Shown one piece after another: positions 33,436-42,091 of a DNA stretch of 64,000 nt. Positions within the stretch are counted from its first letter, which is position 1; each line of letters begins with the position of its first letter. Under the pieces are notes generated by a model. That model was not told where the DNA came from, did not search any database, and saw only the letters and a list, made by a program, of their open reading frames with translations. The DNA is from JAQGMV01 sp035626595 (lineage in GTDB: Bacteria; Pseudomonadota; Gammaproteobacteria; Burkholderiales; SG8-41), in contig DASPNJ010000011.1 of the NCBI GenBank assembly GCA_035626595.1, positions 1 through 64,000 of the forward strand, read 5' to 3'. Position numbers and translations under genes: made by a program.

Positions 33436-33835
33436 GCCGTTCCGCGGCGCGCGCCATCGCCTTCGCGATCGTCTCGCGTTTTTTTCGCGCAGCCGCTTCA
33501 TCGCGCAGCGCGGCGGCGCGCGCCAGCTTTTCCTGCCGTAGCCGCGCGAGCCGTGCGTCGCGCGCGGTGTGCCGGCGCAGCGCCTCGGACTGCGCCGCCT
33601 CGCGCGCGGCGGCGTCGCGCGTGGGCAGCGGGCGCATCTCGATGCAATCGACGGGGCAGGGCGGCAGGCACAGCTCGCATCCGGTGCACGCCGGGGCGAT
33701 GACCGTGTGCATGAGCTTCGCCGCGCCGACGATCGCGTCCACCGGGCACGCCTGTATGCACAGCGTGCAGCCGATGCAGCGCGCCTCATCGATCACCGCG
33801 ACCGCGTCGGCAACTCGAAGGTTGAGGAGGGAAAT
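33422..33835 (-). CDS. short RsxB/RnfB-like ferredoxin, N-terminally truncated
   Basis: Two [4Fe-4S] motifs sit close together, CIGCTLCIQACPVDAI and CTGCELCLPPCPVDCIEM, preceded by AVIDEA, exactly as in RsxB/RnfB. A charged Arg/Ala-rich coiled tail follows. Betaproteobacterial RsxB has an N-terminal domain with another cluster (CGYPxC type); there is no room for it here, because pyrD ends at 33855. The only ribosome-site-like AGAGGA precedes an ATT codon (33835); a GTG at 33796 is the alternative start. It may be a decayed rsxB or a stand-alone two-cluster ferredoxin. Its end overlaps the end of the convergent lpxO gene by 14 bases. Confidence 0.65.
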   Translation of the reverse strand: MSLLNLRVADAVAVIDEARCIGCTLCIQACPVDAIVGAAKLMHTVIAPACTGCELCLPPCPVDCIEMRPLPTRDAAAREAAQSEALRRHTARDARLARLRQEKLARAAALRDEAAARKKRETIAKAMARAAERLRQK

Positions 33836-33854
33836 CGTTTTCCTCTGAACTTGT

Positions 33855-34901
33855 TTACCGGCCGAGGCGGGCTGCCGGATGGCGCGCCGCTCCGCACAAC
33901 ACATCCAGACATTCGGCGACGAGCGCGGGCCCGCGATAGATCAAGCCGGTGTAAAGCTGAACGAGGCTCGCGCCCGCTGCGATCTTCGCGCGCGCGTCGG
34001 CGCCGTTCATGATGCCGCCCACTCCGATCACCGGGATCGCGCCGGCGAGCGCGCCGGCGAGCCGCTCGATGATGGCAGTCGACTTGACGGTCAGCGGCGC
34101 GCCGCTCAAGCCGCCGGTCTCGTTGCCGTTCGGCAGTGCCGCCACGCCGTCGCGCGCGATCGTCGTATTGGTCGCGATGACCGCATCGATCTCATAGCGC
34201 CGCAGCAGCGCCGCGACCGCATCGACCTGCTCCTGCTCGAGGTCCGGCGCGATCTTGAGCGCGAGCGGTACGCGCCGGCGGTAGCGGCGGGCGAGCTCGT
34301 CTCGCTCCCGCGCGAGCGCCGCGAGCAGCGCATCGAGCTGATCCGCGGCCTGCAGATCGCGCAGTCCCTTCGTGTTGGGCGAGGAGATGTTGACCGTGAC
34401 GTAGCTCGCGAGCGCGTACACCTTCTTCAGGCACGCGAGGTAATCGCGCGCCGCGTATTCCATCGGCGTATCGAAGTTCTTGCCGATGTTGATGCCGAGC
34501 ACGCCGCGCCAGCGCGCGCGATGGACGTTTTCGACGAAGCGCTCGAGGCCGTGGTTGTTAAATCCCATCCGGTTCACGATCGCGTGCGCTTCGGGCACGC
34601 GAAACAGCCGCGGCCTCGGATTGCCGGGCTGCGGTCGCGGCGTGACCGTACCCACCTCGATGAAGCCGAACCCCAGCGTGGCGAGCGCATCGATGTAAGC
34701 GCCGTTCTTGTCGAGCCCTGCGCCGAGGCCCACCGGATTCGGAAACGTGATCCCCATCACCTGCCGCTCGCACCCTTCGCGCGGCCGCGGCACCGGCGCG
34801 AGCCCGACGCGTTCGAGCGCCTTCAGCGACGCGAGAGTGACGTGATGTGCGAGCTCCGGTTCGAGCGCGAAGAGCGCGGGCCGTAATAGGACGTATGACA
34901 C
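33855..34901 (-). CDS. pyrD: dihydroorotate dehydrogenase (quinone), class 2
   Basis: 348 residues from GTG 34901 (SYVLLRPALFALEPELAHHV), which matches the usual start of class 2 enzymes; an upstream ATG at 34943 would add 14 basic residues. It oxidises dihydroorotate to orotate with ubiquinone at the inner membrane, in pyrimidine synthesis. The FMN/substrate motifs are present: NPVGLGAGLDKNG, NRMGFNN, the catalytic serine in VNISSPNT, IATNTT and IPVIGVGGI. The truncated ferredoxin gene follows on the same strand. Confidence 0.93.
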   Translation of the reverse strand: MSYVLLRPALFALEPELAHHVTLASLKALERVGLAPVPRPREGCERQVMGITFPNPVGLGAGLDKNGAYIDALATLGFGFIEVGTVTPRPQPGNPRPRLFRVPEAHAIVNRMGFNNHGLERFVENVHRARWRGVLGINIGKNFDTPMEYAARDYLACLKKVYALASYVTVNISSPNTKGLRDLQAADQLDALLAALARERDELARRYRRRVPLALKIAPDLEQEQVDAVAALLRRYEIDAVIATNTTIARDGVAALPNGNETGGLSGAPLTVKSTAIIERLAGALAGAIPVIGVGGIMNGADARAKIAAGASLVQLYTGLIYRGPALVAECLDVLCGAARHPAARLGR

Positions 34902-34999
34902 CGGCGCGATTTTACGGCGGGTCTGCCGCACCTGAACCGCCATGGCGGCACTCCAGAAAACCCGTTACCGACCGGGCACTGCCGGGATTGCGAAGAAGA

Positions 35000-35743
35000 T
35001 TACTGCGGTGCTTCGCCGGGCGTGCGCAGCGGCTGCCAGCGGCCCTGGATGAGCCCCTGCATCGGCTGGAACTGAATCTTGTAGGCCATCTTGCGGCTCT
35101 GGCCGATCCAGTAGCCGAGATACAGATACGGCAGATCGAGCTTACGGCACAGGCCGATCTGCCACAGGATGTTGTAGGTGCCGAAGCTCGCGGCCGGCAC
35201 GTCCGGGTCGAAGAAGGTGTAGACCGACGAAAGGCCGTCCTGCAGCTCGTCCACGATGCTCACCATGCGCAGCACGCCATCCTCGCGGAATTCGATCAGA
35301 CGCGAATCGACGTTGCTCTGAAGCAGGAAATGCCGGTACTGCTCGCGGCTGTCCTGGTCCATGCCGCCGCCGCTGTGCCGCCGCGACTGGTAGCGCAGGT
35401 ACAGCGCGTAGTGCTCGGCACTGTACTTCAGATCGAGCATCTGCGCCGTCAGATCCGCGTGCCGCTTCTGCGTCCGGCGCTGCGCACGGTTCGGCTGAAA
35501 TTCCTCCGCCAGTATGCGCACCGGCACGCACGCGCGGCAGTTGTCGCAATAGGGGCGGTAGGTGAACGCGCCGCTCCTGCGGAATCCGGCGCGCACGAGC
35601 TCGCTGTAGACCGAGCCGTCGATGAGATGACTGGGTGTTGCGACCTGCGAGCGCGCCATGCGCTCCGGCAGATAGCTGCACGGATACGGCGCAGTCGCGT
35701 AGAACTGCAGCACCGACAGCGGAAAATCAGTCAAATAGGTCAT
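35000..35743 (-). CDS. bpt: aspartate/glutamate leucyltransferase (Bpt)
   Basis: 247 residues. An N-end-rule enzyme that adds leucine from Leu-tRNA to proteins with N-terminal Asp or Glu, marking them for ClpAP. N-terminal CSYLPERMARSQV and YRPYCDNCRACVPVRI, with its cysteines, are characteristic, as is the C-terminal YLYLGYWIGQSRKMAYKIQF. It overlaps aat, the other N-end-rule transferase, by 17 bases, so the two are translationally linked. Confidence 0.92.
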   Translation of the reverse strand: MTYLTDFPLSVLQFYATAPYPCSYLPERMARSQVATPSHLIDGSVYSELVRAGFRRSGAFTYRPYCDNCRACVPVRILAEEFQPNRAQRRTQKRHADLTAQMLDLKYSAEHYALYLRYQSRRHSGGGMDQDSREQYRHFLLQSNVDSRLIEFREDGVLRMVSIVDELQDGLSSVYTFFDPDVPAASFGTYNILWQIGLCRKLDLPYLYLGYWIGQSRKMAYKIQFQPMQGLIQGRWQPLRTPGEAPQ

Positions 35744-36425
35744 CGTCGAAGCGCCACGGCCCGAAGCGTGTGGGGTAGTTTACCAATTCTGCCACCGCCC
35801 GCAGGAAATCGACCCGCGGGATCTCGCGTGCCCCGAGCGATGCGAGATGCGGCGTCGCCATCTGGCAGTCGATCAAGCCGAACTGCCAGCGCTCGAGCTG
35901 CCGCGCGAGATGCGCGAGCGCGATCTTGGATGCGTCGGTCTCGCGCGAGAACATCGACTCGCCGTAAAACATCCTGCCGATCGCGACGCCGTACAGACCG
36001 CCTGCGAGACGGCCTTCGATCCACGTCTCGACGCAATGCGCGTAGCCCGCGCTGTGCAGTGCAGCGTATGCCGACGCCATCTCGGACGTGATCCAGGTGC
36101 CGGCCTCGCGCGCGCGCGGCTCCGCGCACGCGCTGATCACGTCGTGGAAAGCGCTGTCGGTGCGGACCTCGCAATTGCGGCGGCGGAGCCTCTTCCTGAG
36201 CGATCGGGAGAGCCTGACCTCGCCGGGTACGAGCACCATGCGCGGATCGGGGCTCCACCACAGCACGGGCTGACCTTCGCTGTACCACGGGAAGATGCCG
36301 CGCCGGTAAGCGTCGAGCAGGCGCTCGGTGGAGAGGTCGCCGCCCGCTGCGAGCAGGCCGTTCGGTTCGCTCAACGCGCGCGTGACGGCCGGAAAAGGCT
36401 GGTGCCGCTCGAGCCAGGGAATCAC
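35727..36425 (-). CDS. aat: leucyl/phenylalanyl-tRNA--protein transferase
   Basis: 232 residues from GTG 36425, giving an N-terminus VIPWLERHQPFP of the right length for the family; the frame is open further upstream but that part looks non-coding. Aat adds Leu or Phe to N-terminal Arg or Lys. Motifs: EPNGLLAAGGDLSTERLLDA, YRRGIFPWYSEGQPVLWWSP, GTWITSEMASAYAALH, HCVETWIEGRLAGGLYGVAI, FYGESMFSRETDASKIALAH. The gene order aat-bpt on this strand, with pyrD beyond, is a compact housekeeping block. Confidence 0.93.
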   Translation of the reverse strand: MIPWLERHQPFPAVTRALSEPNGLLAAGGDLSTERLLDAYRRGIFPWYSEGQPVLWWSPDPRMVLVPGEVRLSRSLRKRLRRRNCEVRTDSAFHDVISACAEPRAREAGTWITSEMASAYAALHSAGYAHCVETWIEGRLAGGLYGVAIGRMFYGESMFSRETDASKIALAHLARQLERWQFGLIDCQMATPHLASLGAREIPRVDFLRAVAELVNYPTRFGPWRFDDDLFD

Positions 36426-36541
36426 GATCGATATGTTAGTCTTCCGACCGCGGGGGCCGGCAGACTCCCCGTTCCCAGAAGACGAGCTTTCCGCGTCCAA
36501 GGCCTGCTCTGACGACTTGCGTACGCATGGAGCGCCTTGAC

Positions 36542-37933
36542 ATGAGCCACGCCGCCACACCCGCGACACCCGCCACGGCAACTGCGCCGCAGGGCGTCGC
36601 TTCCGATGTTCCGTTTCGCGATGCTTTCTGGTTCTGGCTGAAGCTCGGCTTCATCAGCTTCGGCGGGCCCGCGGGACAGATCTCGGTCATGCACCAGGAG
36701 CTCGTCGAACGCTACCGCTGGATTTCCGAGCGGCGCTTTCTGCACGCGCTCAATTACTGCATGGTGCTGCCGGGACCGGAAGCGCAGCAGCTCGCGACCT
36801 ATATCGGCTGGCTGATGCATCGCACGTGGGGCGGCATCGTCGCCGGCGGGCTGTTCGTGCTGCCGTCGCTCTTCATACTGATCGCGCTCTCGTGGATTTA
36901 CCTGGCCTATGGCGACGTGCCCGTCGTTGCCGGCATCCTCTACGGCATCAAACCGGCTGTGACCGCGATCGTGCTCTTCGCCGCGTACCGCATCGGCTCG
37001 CGCGCGCTCACGAATGGCACGCTGTGGGCGATCGCCGCAGCCGCGTTCATCGCCATCTTCGCTTTCGACGTGCCGTTCCCGCTGATCGTGATCGGCGCGG
37101 GCGTGATCGGGTTCATCGGCGGGCGCATCGCGCCGGCGATCTTCAAGACGCCGGGTGGCCACGGCGGCGGCGGAAAATCATTCGGTCCCGCCGTCATCGA
37201 CGACGACACGCCGACGCCGCGGCATGCGCTGTTCTCGTGGCCGAGGACGCTGAAGGTGCTCGCCGTCGGTCTTGCATTGTGGGGCACGGTGCTCGGCGCG
37301 CTCGCGGCGGTCTACGGGTGGGAGTCGACGCTCACGCAGATGGCGTGGTTTTTTTCCAAGGCTGCGCTGATCACGTTCGGCGGCGCGTACGCGGTGCTGC
37401 CGTACGTATATCAGGCGGCGGTGGAGCATCACGAGTGGCTGACCGCGACGCAGATGATCGACGGTCTCGCGCTCGGCGAGACCACACCGGGACCGCTCAT
37501 CATGGTGGTCGCGTTCGTCGGATTCGTCGGCGCATGGATGAAGGCGGCGCTCGGACCCGAAGCGCTCTTTCTCGCGGGCGCGGCGGGTGCGGCGGTCGCG
37601 ACCTGGTTCACCTTCCTGCCGAGCTTTATCTTCATCCTGATCGGCGGGCCGCTCGTCGAGACGACACACGGCGATCTCAAGTTCACCGCGCCGCTCACGG
37701 GCATCACCGCGGCGGTCGTCGGCGTGATCCTCAACCTCGCAGTGTTCTTCGCCTACCACGTGATGTGGCCCGACGGTTTCGGCGGCGGCTTCGAATGGGC
37801 CTCGGCGGTGATCGGCCTGGTGGCGTTCGTCGCCCTCTGGCGCTACAAGGCCGGCATCATCCCGGTGATCGGCGCATGCGGCGCGGCGGGTCTCGCCTGG
37901 CATTTCGCAGCGCCCGCGCTGGGTTTCGCCTAA
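36542..37933 (+). CDS. chrA: chromate transporter ChrA
   Basis: 463 residues from ATG 36542, with GGAG 9 bases upstream. Two-domain CHR family protein. Both halves carry the family signature: FGGPAGQISVMHQELVE and MVLPGPEAQQLATYIGW in the first, FGGAYAVLPYVYQAAVE and ALGETTPGPLIMVVAFVGF in the second. The intervening loop is Gly/His/Asp-rich (GGHGGGGKS). It exports chromate or a related oxyanion across the inner membrane. No chrB regulator is adjacent. Its TAA stop overlaps the stop of a dehydrogenase remnant on the other strand. Confidence 0.92.
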   Translation: MSHAATPATPATATAPQGVASDVPFRDAFWFWLKLGFISFGGPAGQISVMHQELVERYRWISERRFLHALNYCMVLPGPEAQQLATYIGWLMHRTWGGIVAGGLFVLPSLFILIALSWIYLAYGDVPVVAGILYGIKPAVTAIVLFAAYRIGSRALTNGTLWAIAAAAFIAIFAFDVPFPLIVIGAGVIGFIGGRIAPAIFKTPGGHGGGGKSFGPAVIDDDTPTPRHALFSWPRTLKVLAVGLALWGTVLGALAAVYGWESTLTQMAWFFSKAALITFGGAYAVLPYVYQAAVEHHEWLTATQMIDGLALGETTPGPLIMVVAFVGFVGAWMKAALGPEALFLAGAAGAAVATWFTFLPSFIFILIGGPLVETTHGDLKFTAPLTGITAAVVGVILNLAVFFAYHVMWPDGFGGGFEWASAVIGLVAFVALWRYKAGIIPVIGACGAAGLAWHFAAPALGFA

Positions 37934-38040
37934 AGCGTCAGCACCGCGGCGCCCGTAAGCCGACCTTCGCGCAGCCGTGCGAGCGCGTCGTTCGCATCGA
38001 CGAGCGCGAAGCGTTCGACGGTGGTGTGCACCGGAACGCG
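37930..38040 (-). pseudogene. C-terminal remnant of a zinc-type alcohol dehydrogenase
   Basis: About 36 in-frame codons read VPVHTTVERFALVDANDALA then RLREGRLTGAAVLTL and a TAG stop. This is the standard last segment of AdhP-like medium-chain alcohol dehydrogenases. Upstream, towards 38141 where ccmC starts, the frame loses any resemblance. Only this tail survives between chrA and ccmC, which marks a deletion or rearrangement point. Confidence 0.65.
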
Positions 38041-38140
38041 CGCGGATCGCCGCATCGAGCGGCTCCGGCGGCCGTGCATCTGAATCGCCGGCCCCACACC
38101 GCGCGTGCGCCACAGTCTGGCGTAAAATCCGTCACCAATC

Positions 38141-38866
38141 ATGAACTTGTTTCGATTCGCGTCGCCGGCGGCGTTTTTCCCGGTGGCCGGCCGGCTTGCG
38201 CCGTGGTTCGGCGCGGCCGCCGCCGTGCTGCTGGCGGCCGGTCTCTACGTCGGCTTTTTCGTCGCTCCGACCGATGCGCAGCAGGGCGAGGCCTACCGGA
38301 TCATCTTCATTCACGTGCCCGCGGCGTGGCTGTCCATGTTCGTGTACGTGGTTATGGCCGGCTGGGCAGCCGCGGGGCTCGTGCTCAACACCCGGCTTTC
38401 GGCCATGATGGCCTCGGCGCTCGCGCCGACCGGCGCGCTGTTCACTTTTATCGCGCTGTGGACCGGGGCGCTGTGGGGTAAGCCGACCTGGGGGACGTGG
38501 TGGGTGTGGGATGCGCGGCTCACTTCGGAGCTGATCCTGCTCTTCCTGTACTTCGGTTTCATGGCGCTGACGGCGGCCATCGACGACCCGCGGCGGGCCG
38601 ACCGCGCGGGCGCGATCCTCGCGCTGACCGGTGTCGTGAACGTACCGATCATTTACTTCTCTGTTCAATGGTGGAACACGCTGCACCAGGGCGCGTCGGT
38701 GAGTCTCACGAAGGCGCCCAGCATGGCCGCCACCATGCTCGCCGGAATGCTGCTGGTCGCGCTGGCGTTCTGGATGTACAGCATCGCGGCGGCGCTGCTG
38801 CGTGTGCGCGCGATCATCGCGGAGCGGGAGCGCGCGAGCGAATGGTTCAAGGAAGCGGTGGCATGA
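38141..38866 (+). CDS. ccmC: heme exporter protein CcmC
   Basis: 241 residues, six membrane helices. The tryptophan-rich heme-handling motif TWGTWWVWDARLT lies in a periplasmic loop between conserved histidines (FIHVPAAW; WWNTLHQG). CcmC loads heme onto the chaperone CcmE. It opens the ccm cluster here; ccmA and ccmB, which usually precede it, are absent, and the upstream neighbour is a dehydrogenase remnant. A weak -10-like TAAAAT lies at 38123-38128. Confidence 0.95.
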   Translation: MNLFRFASPAAFFPVAGRLAPWFGAAAAVLLAAGLYVGFFVAPTDAQQGEAYRIIFIHVPAAWLSMFVYVVMAGWAAAGLVLNTRLSAMMASALAPTGALFTFIALWTGALWGKPTWGTWWVWDARLTSELILLFLYFGFMALTAAIDDPRRADRAGAILALTGVVNVPIIYFSVQWWNTLHQGASVSLTKAPSMAATMLAGMLLVALAFWMYSIAAALLRVRAIIAERERASEWFKEAVA

Positions 38867-39036
38867 GCTGGCACGGTATCGGCGATTTTCTGCACATGGG
38901 CGGCTACGGCCTCTACGTTTGGGGCTCGTACGGCGTGACGCTCGGCGCGCTCGCGGTCGAGCTCCTGATCCTCGTGCGCAGGGAACGCAGCCTGCGGCGC
39001 CTTCGTGCGCCCGGCCTCGGCGCAAGGCCGCGATGA
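38863..39036 (+). CDS. ccmD: heme exporter protein CcmD
   Basis: 57 residues with one membrane helix (SYGVTLGALAVELLILVR) and a basic cytoplasmic tail, the size and shape of CcmD. It helps release holo-CcmE from the CcmABC complex. ATGA overlaps with ccmC and with ccmE on either side confirm its place. Confidence 0.9.
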   Translation: MSWHGIGDFLHMGGYGLYVWGSYGVTLGALAVELLILVRRERSLRRLRAPGLGARPR

Positions 39037-39494
39037 AGCCGCGTCACAAGCGCCTGATCGCCGTCGCGGCGGGGATCGCCGCGCTCGGCGTCGCGGCCGC
39101 GCTCGTGCTCTCCGCCTTCCAGCAGAGTCTCGTGTTCTTCTTCACGCCGACGCAGGTTGCGGCGAACGAGGCGCCGCAGGGGCGCACGTTCAGGATCGGC
39201 GGCCTCGTCGAGCCCGGCAGCGTGAAGCGCCAGCCCGACGGCGTCACCGTGCAGTTCGTCGTGACCGACACGGTGAAGACGATTCCGGTGACGTACCGCG
39301 GCGTGCTGCCCGATCTGTTTCGTGAAGGCAAAGGCGTGGTGACGCAGGGAAGACTCGGAGCGGACGGCAGCTTCGTTGCGAGCGAGGTGCTCGCGAAGCA
39401 CGACGAGAACTACATGCCGCCCGAAGCCGCCGAGGCGCTGAAAAGAGCACACGAAACGGGCGTGCAATCGATGGCGAAGGGGAACTCCAAGTGA
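39033..39494 (+). CDS. ccmE: cytochrome c-type biogenesis heme chaperone CcmE
   Basis: 153 residues: an N-terminal membrane anchor, then an OB-fold. The covalent heme histidine lies in the conserved LAKHDENYMPPE. Periplasmic; carries heme from CcmC to the CcmF/H ligation complex. Overlaps ccmD and ccmF starts by four bases each. Confidence 0.95.
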   Translation: MKPRHKRLIAVAAGIAALGVAAALVLSAFQQSLVFFFTPTQVAANEAPQGRTFRIGGLVEPGSVKRQPDGVTVQFVVTDTVKTIPVTYRGVLPDLFREGKGVVTQGRLGADGSFVASEVLAKHDENYMPPEAAEALKRAHETGVQSMAKGNSK

Positions 39495-41473
39495 TCCCCG
39501 AGCTGGGACAGTTCGCGCTCGCCCTCGCGCTCACGCTCGCGCTGATGCAGGCGATCCTGCCGCTCGCCGGCGCTGCGCGGGGCAACGCCACGTGGATGGC
39601 GGTCGCGCGGCCCGCGGCGCAGGGCCAGCTCGTGTTCGTCGCGATCGCGTTCGCGTGCCTCACCTACGCGTTCGTCGCGAACGATTTCTCCGTCGCCTAC
39701 GTCGCCAACCATTCGAACTCGAAGCTCCCGCTCGAATATCGGGTCGCGGGCGTGTGGGGTGGACACGAAGGGTCGCTCCTCCTGTGGGTGCTCATGCTCT
39801 GCGTGTGGACCGCCGCGGTGACCGTGTTCAGCCGGCGGCTGCCCGAAGACATGGTGGCGCGCGTGATCGCCGTGATGGGGCTCGTGAGCGCCGGGTTCCT
39901 CCTGTTCATGCTCTTCACCTCCAACCCGTTCGACCGGCTCGTTCCCGGTGCGCCGGACGGCCGAGATCTGAATCCACTGCTGCAGGACCCGGGCATGGTG
40001 TTCCATCCGCCGATGCTCTACATGGGTTATGTCGGCTTCTCCGTCGCCTTCTCGTTCGCGATCGCGGCGCTGCTGTCCGGACGCCTCGACGCCGCGTGGG
40101 CGCGTTGGTCGCGGCCGTGGACCACCACCGCCTGGCTTTTCCTCACGCTCGGCATCGCGCTCGGGAGCTACTGGGCCTACTACGAGCTCGGCTGGGGCGG
40201 ATGGTGGTTCTGGGATCCGGTCGAGAACGCGTCCTTCATGCCGTGGCTCGTCGGCACCGCGCTCGTGCATTCACTGGCGGTGACGGAGAAACGCGGCACG
40301 TTCAGGAGCTGGACGGTGCTGCTCGCGATCCTCGCGTTCGCGCTCTCGCTGCTCGGCACCTTTCTCGTGCGCTCCGGCGTGCTCACTTCGGTGCACGCCT
40401 TCGCGACCGATCCCACACGCGGCGTGTTCATCCTCGCGTTCCTCACGGTGGTCGTCGGCGGGTCGCTCGCGCTCTTCGCGTGGCGTGCGCCGCGCGTCGG
40501 GCTCGGCGGCGCGTTCGATCTCGTCTCACGTGAATCCCTGCTCCTCACGAACAACGTGCTGCTCGTCGTGGCCGCAGCATCGGTATTGCTCGGCACGCTG
40601 TATCCGCTCGCCCTCGATGCGCTCGGCCTGGGCAAGATTTCGGTCGGGCCGCCGTATTTCGAGACGGTGTTCGTGCCGCTCATGGCGCCGGCGCTGTTCC
40701 TGATGGGCATCGGGCCGATGGCGCGCTGGAAGAGCGCGAGCCTGCCCGAGCTTGCGACGCGGCTCACCTGGGCCGCGGCGGTGAGCGTCATCGTCGCGTT
40801 GACGCTGCCGTTCACGCTCGGGCGCTGGTCGTGGGGCGTCAGCGCGGGTCTCCTGCTCGCGGCGTGGATCGTGGCGACCAGCGTCACGAGCCTCGTGCAG
40901 CGGCTGCGCAATACGCCGGGAGCGGGCTTCGCCGCGAAGCTGCGCGGCTCTTCGACGAGCTACTACGGCATGCTGCTCGCGCACGTCGGCGTCGCCGTAT
41001 TCGTGGTCGGTGTCACGCTCGTCAACGGTTACGGCGAAGAAAAGGACGTGCGCATGGAGCCGGGCGAGACGGTGCAGCTCGCCGGCTACGCTTTCCGCTT
41101 CGCCGGCACGCACGACGTCGAAGGGCCGAACTACCGCGCCGTGCGCGGCACGATCGAAGTCACGCGCAATGGCACACGCGTCTCGACGCTCCACCCGGAG
41201 AAGCGCGTGTACACCGTGCAGCAGAATGCGATGACCGAAGCCGCGATCGATTCCGGCGTGACGCGCGACCTGTACGTCGCGCTCGGCGAGCCGGTCTCGC
41301 CCACCGCCTGGGTGGTGCGCGTCCAGCACAAGCCGTTCGTCACCTGGATCTGGATCGGCTGCGTCATTATGGCGCTCGGCGGCGCGCTCGCCGCCTCCGA
41401 CCGCCGTTACCGCATCGGCAGCCGCGTACCGTCGCCGCGATCGCAAGCGGCCGGCGTTGCCGAAGCGGCGTAA
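39491..41473 (+). CDS. ccmF: heme lyase subunit CcmF
   Basis: 660 residues from GTG 39491, about 14 membrane helices. The WWD heme-binding motif is intact (GWGGWWFWDPVENASFMPW), as are WGGHEGSLLLWV and the histidine in VFHPPMLYMGY. Together with CcmH and CcmI it ligates heme to apocytochromes, such as the two encoded at 29 kb. The C-terminal periplasmic part (RMEPGETVQLAGYAFRF) is present, so the protein is complete. Confidence 0.95.
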   Translation: MIPELGQFALALALTLALMQAILPLAGAARGNATWMAVARPAAQGQLVFVAIAFACLTYAFVANDFSVAYVANHSNSKLPLEYRVAGVWGGHEGSLLLWVLMLCVWTAAVTVFSRRLPEDMVARVIAVMGLVSAGFLLFMLFTSNPFDRLVPGAPDGRDLNPLLQDPGMVFHPPMLYMGYVGFSVAFSFAIAALLSGRLDAAWARWSRPWTTTAWLFLTLGIALGSYWAYYELGWGGWWFWDPVENASFMPWLVGTALVHSLAVTEKRGTFRSWTVLLAILAFALSLLGTFLVRSGVLTSVHAFATDPTRGVFILAFLTVVVGGSLALFAWRAPRVGLGGAFDLVSRESLLLTNNVLLVVAAASVLLGTLYPLALDALGLGKISVGPPYFETVFVPLMAPALFLMGIGPMARWKSASLPELATRLTWAAAVSVIVALTLPFTLGRWSWGVSAGLLLAAWIVATSVTSLVQRLRNTPGAGFAAKLRGSSTSYYGMLLAHVGVAVFVVGVTLVNGYGEEKDVRMEPGETVQLAGYAFRFAGTHDVEGPNYRAVRGTIEVTRNGTRVSTLHPEKRVYTVQQNAMTEAAIDSGVTRDLYVALGEPVSPTAWVVRVQHKPFVTWIWIGCVIMALGGALAASDRRYRIGSRVPSPRSQAAGVAEAA

Positions 41474-41488
41474 CGAGCTCGCCGCGCC

Positions 41489-42046
41489 GTGTCAGCCGAA
41501 ACCGTCCAGAAAGCGCCGGCGCTCTCCCGTTTCCTGCTGCTGGGCGCCTTCGCCGCGCTGGTCGCGCTGCTCGCCGTCGGGCTCACGCTCAATCCGCGAG
41601 AGGTGCCTTCTCCGCTCATCGACAAGCCCGCGCCGCCGTTCGAGCTGCCGCAGCTTCACGATCGGACGAAGACGTTCTCGCCGGCGGACATGCGCGGGCA
41701 GGTGTGGCTCTTCAACGTCTGGGCGTCCTGGTGCGCGAGCTGCCGCGACGAGCATCCGGTGCTGGTGGAGCTCGCCCGGTCGGGCGCGGTGCCGATCTAC
41801 GGACTCAACTACAAGGACCAGCGAGACGCCGGGCTTGCTTGGCTGAAGCAGTTCGGGGATCCGTACCGGCTGTCGGCATTCGACGCGAAGGGCGCGGTCG
41901 GCATCGACTATGGCGTGTACGGCGTCCCGGAGACCTACCTCATCGACAAGCGCGGCGTCATTCGCTACAAGCGCATCGGCGTGCTGACGCCCGAGATCGT
42001 GCAGACGAAGGTACTTCCGCTCGTCGACAAGCTGCAAAAAGAGTGA
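41489..42046 (+). CDS. ccmG: thiol:disulfide oxidoreductase CcmG/DsbE
   Basis: 185 residues from GTG 41489. N-terminal membrane anchor, then a thioredoxin fold with active site WCASC (in NVWASWCASCRDEHP) and the cis-proline region GVPETYLIDKRG. It keeps the apocytochrome CxxCH cysteines reduced in the periplasm. It starts 15 bases after ccmF. Confidence 0.95.
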   Translation: MSAETVQKAPALSRFLLLGAFAALVALLAVGLTLNPREVPSPLIDKPAPPFELPQLHDRTKTFSPADMRGQVWLFNVWASWCASCRDEHPVLVELARSGAVPIYGLNYKDQRDAGLAWLKQFGDPYRLSAFDAKGAVGIDYGVYGVPETYLIDKRGVIRYKRIGVLTPEIVQTKVLPLVDKLQKE

Positions 42047-42091
42047 CGAGAAAGAGGTGAGGCGAAGCAGTGACGCAGAAGAGGTGACGCG
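42046..42091 (+). repeat. short direct repeat between ccmG and ccmH
   Basis: Two adjacent imperfect copies of AGTGACG-(C)AGAA-GAGGTGA fill the gap; the second runs into GACGCGGTG, where the last GTG is the ccmH start. Both copies contain a ribosome-binding-site-like GAGGTGA. The same GTGACGC words build the inverted repeat at 56827. Confidence 0.45.

Noticed and set aside
38040..38141. More of the alcohol dehydrogenase in another frame
   Set aside because: None of the minus-strand frames shows dehydrogenase-like sequence beyond the 36-codon tail.
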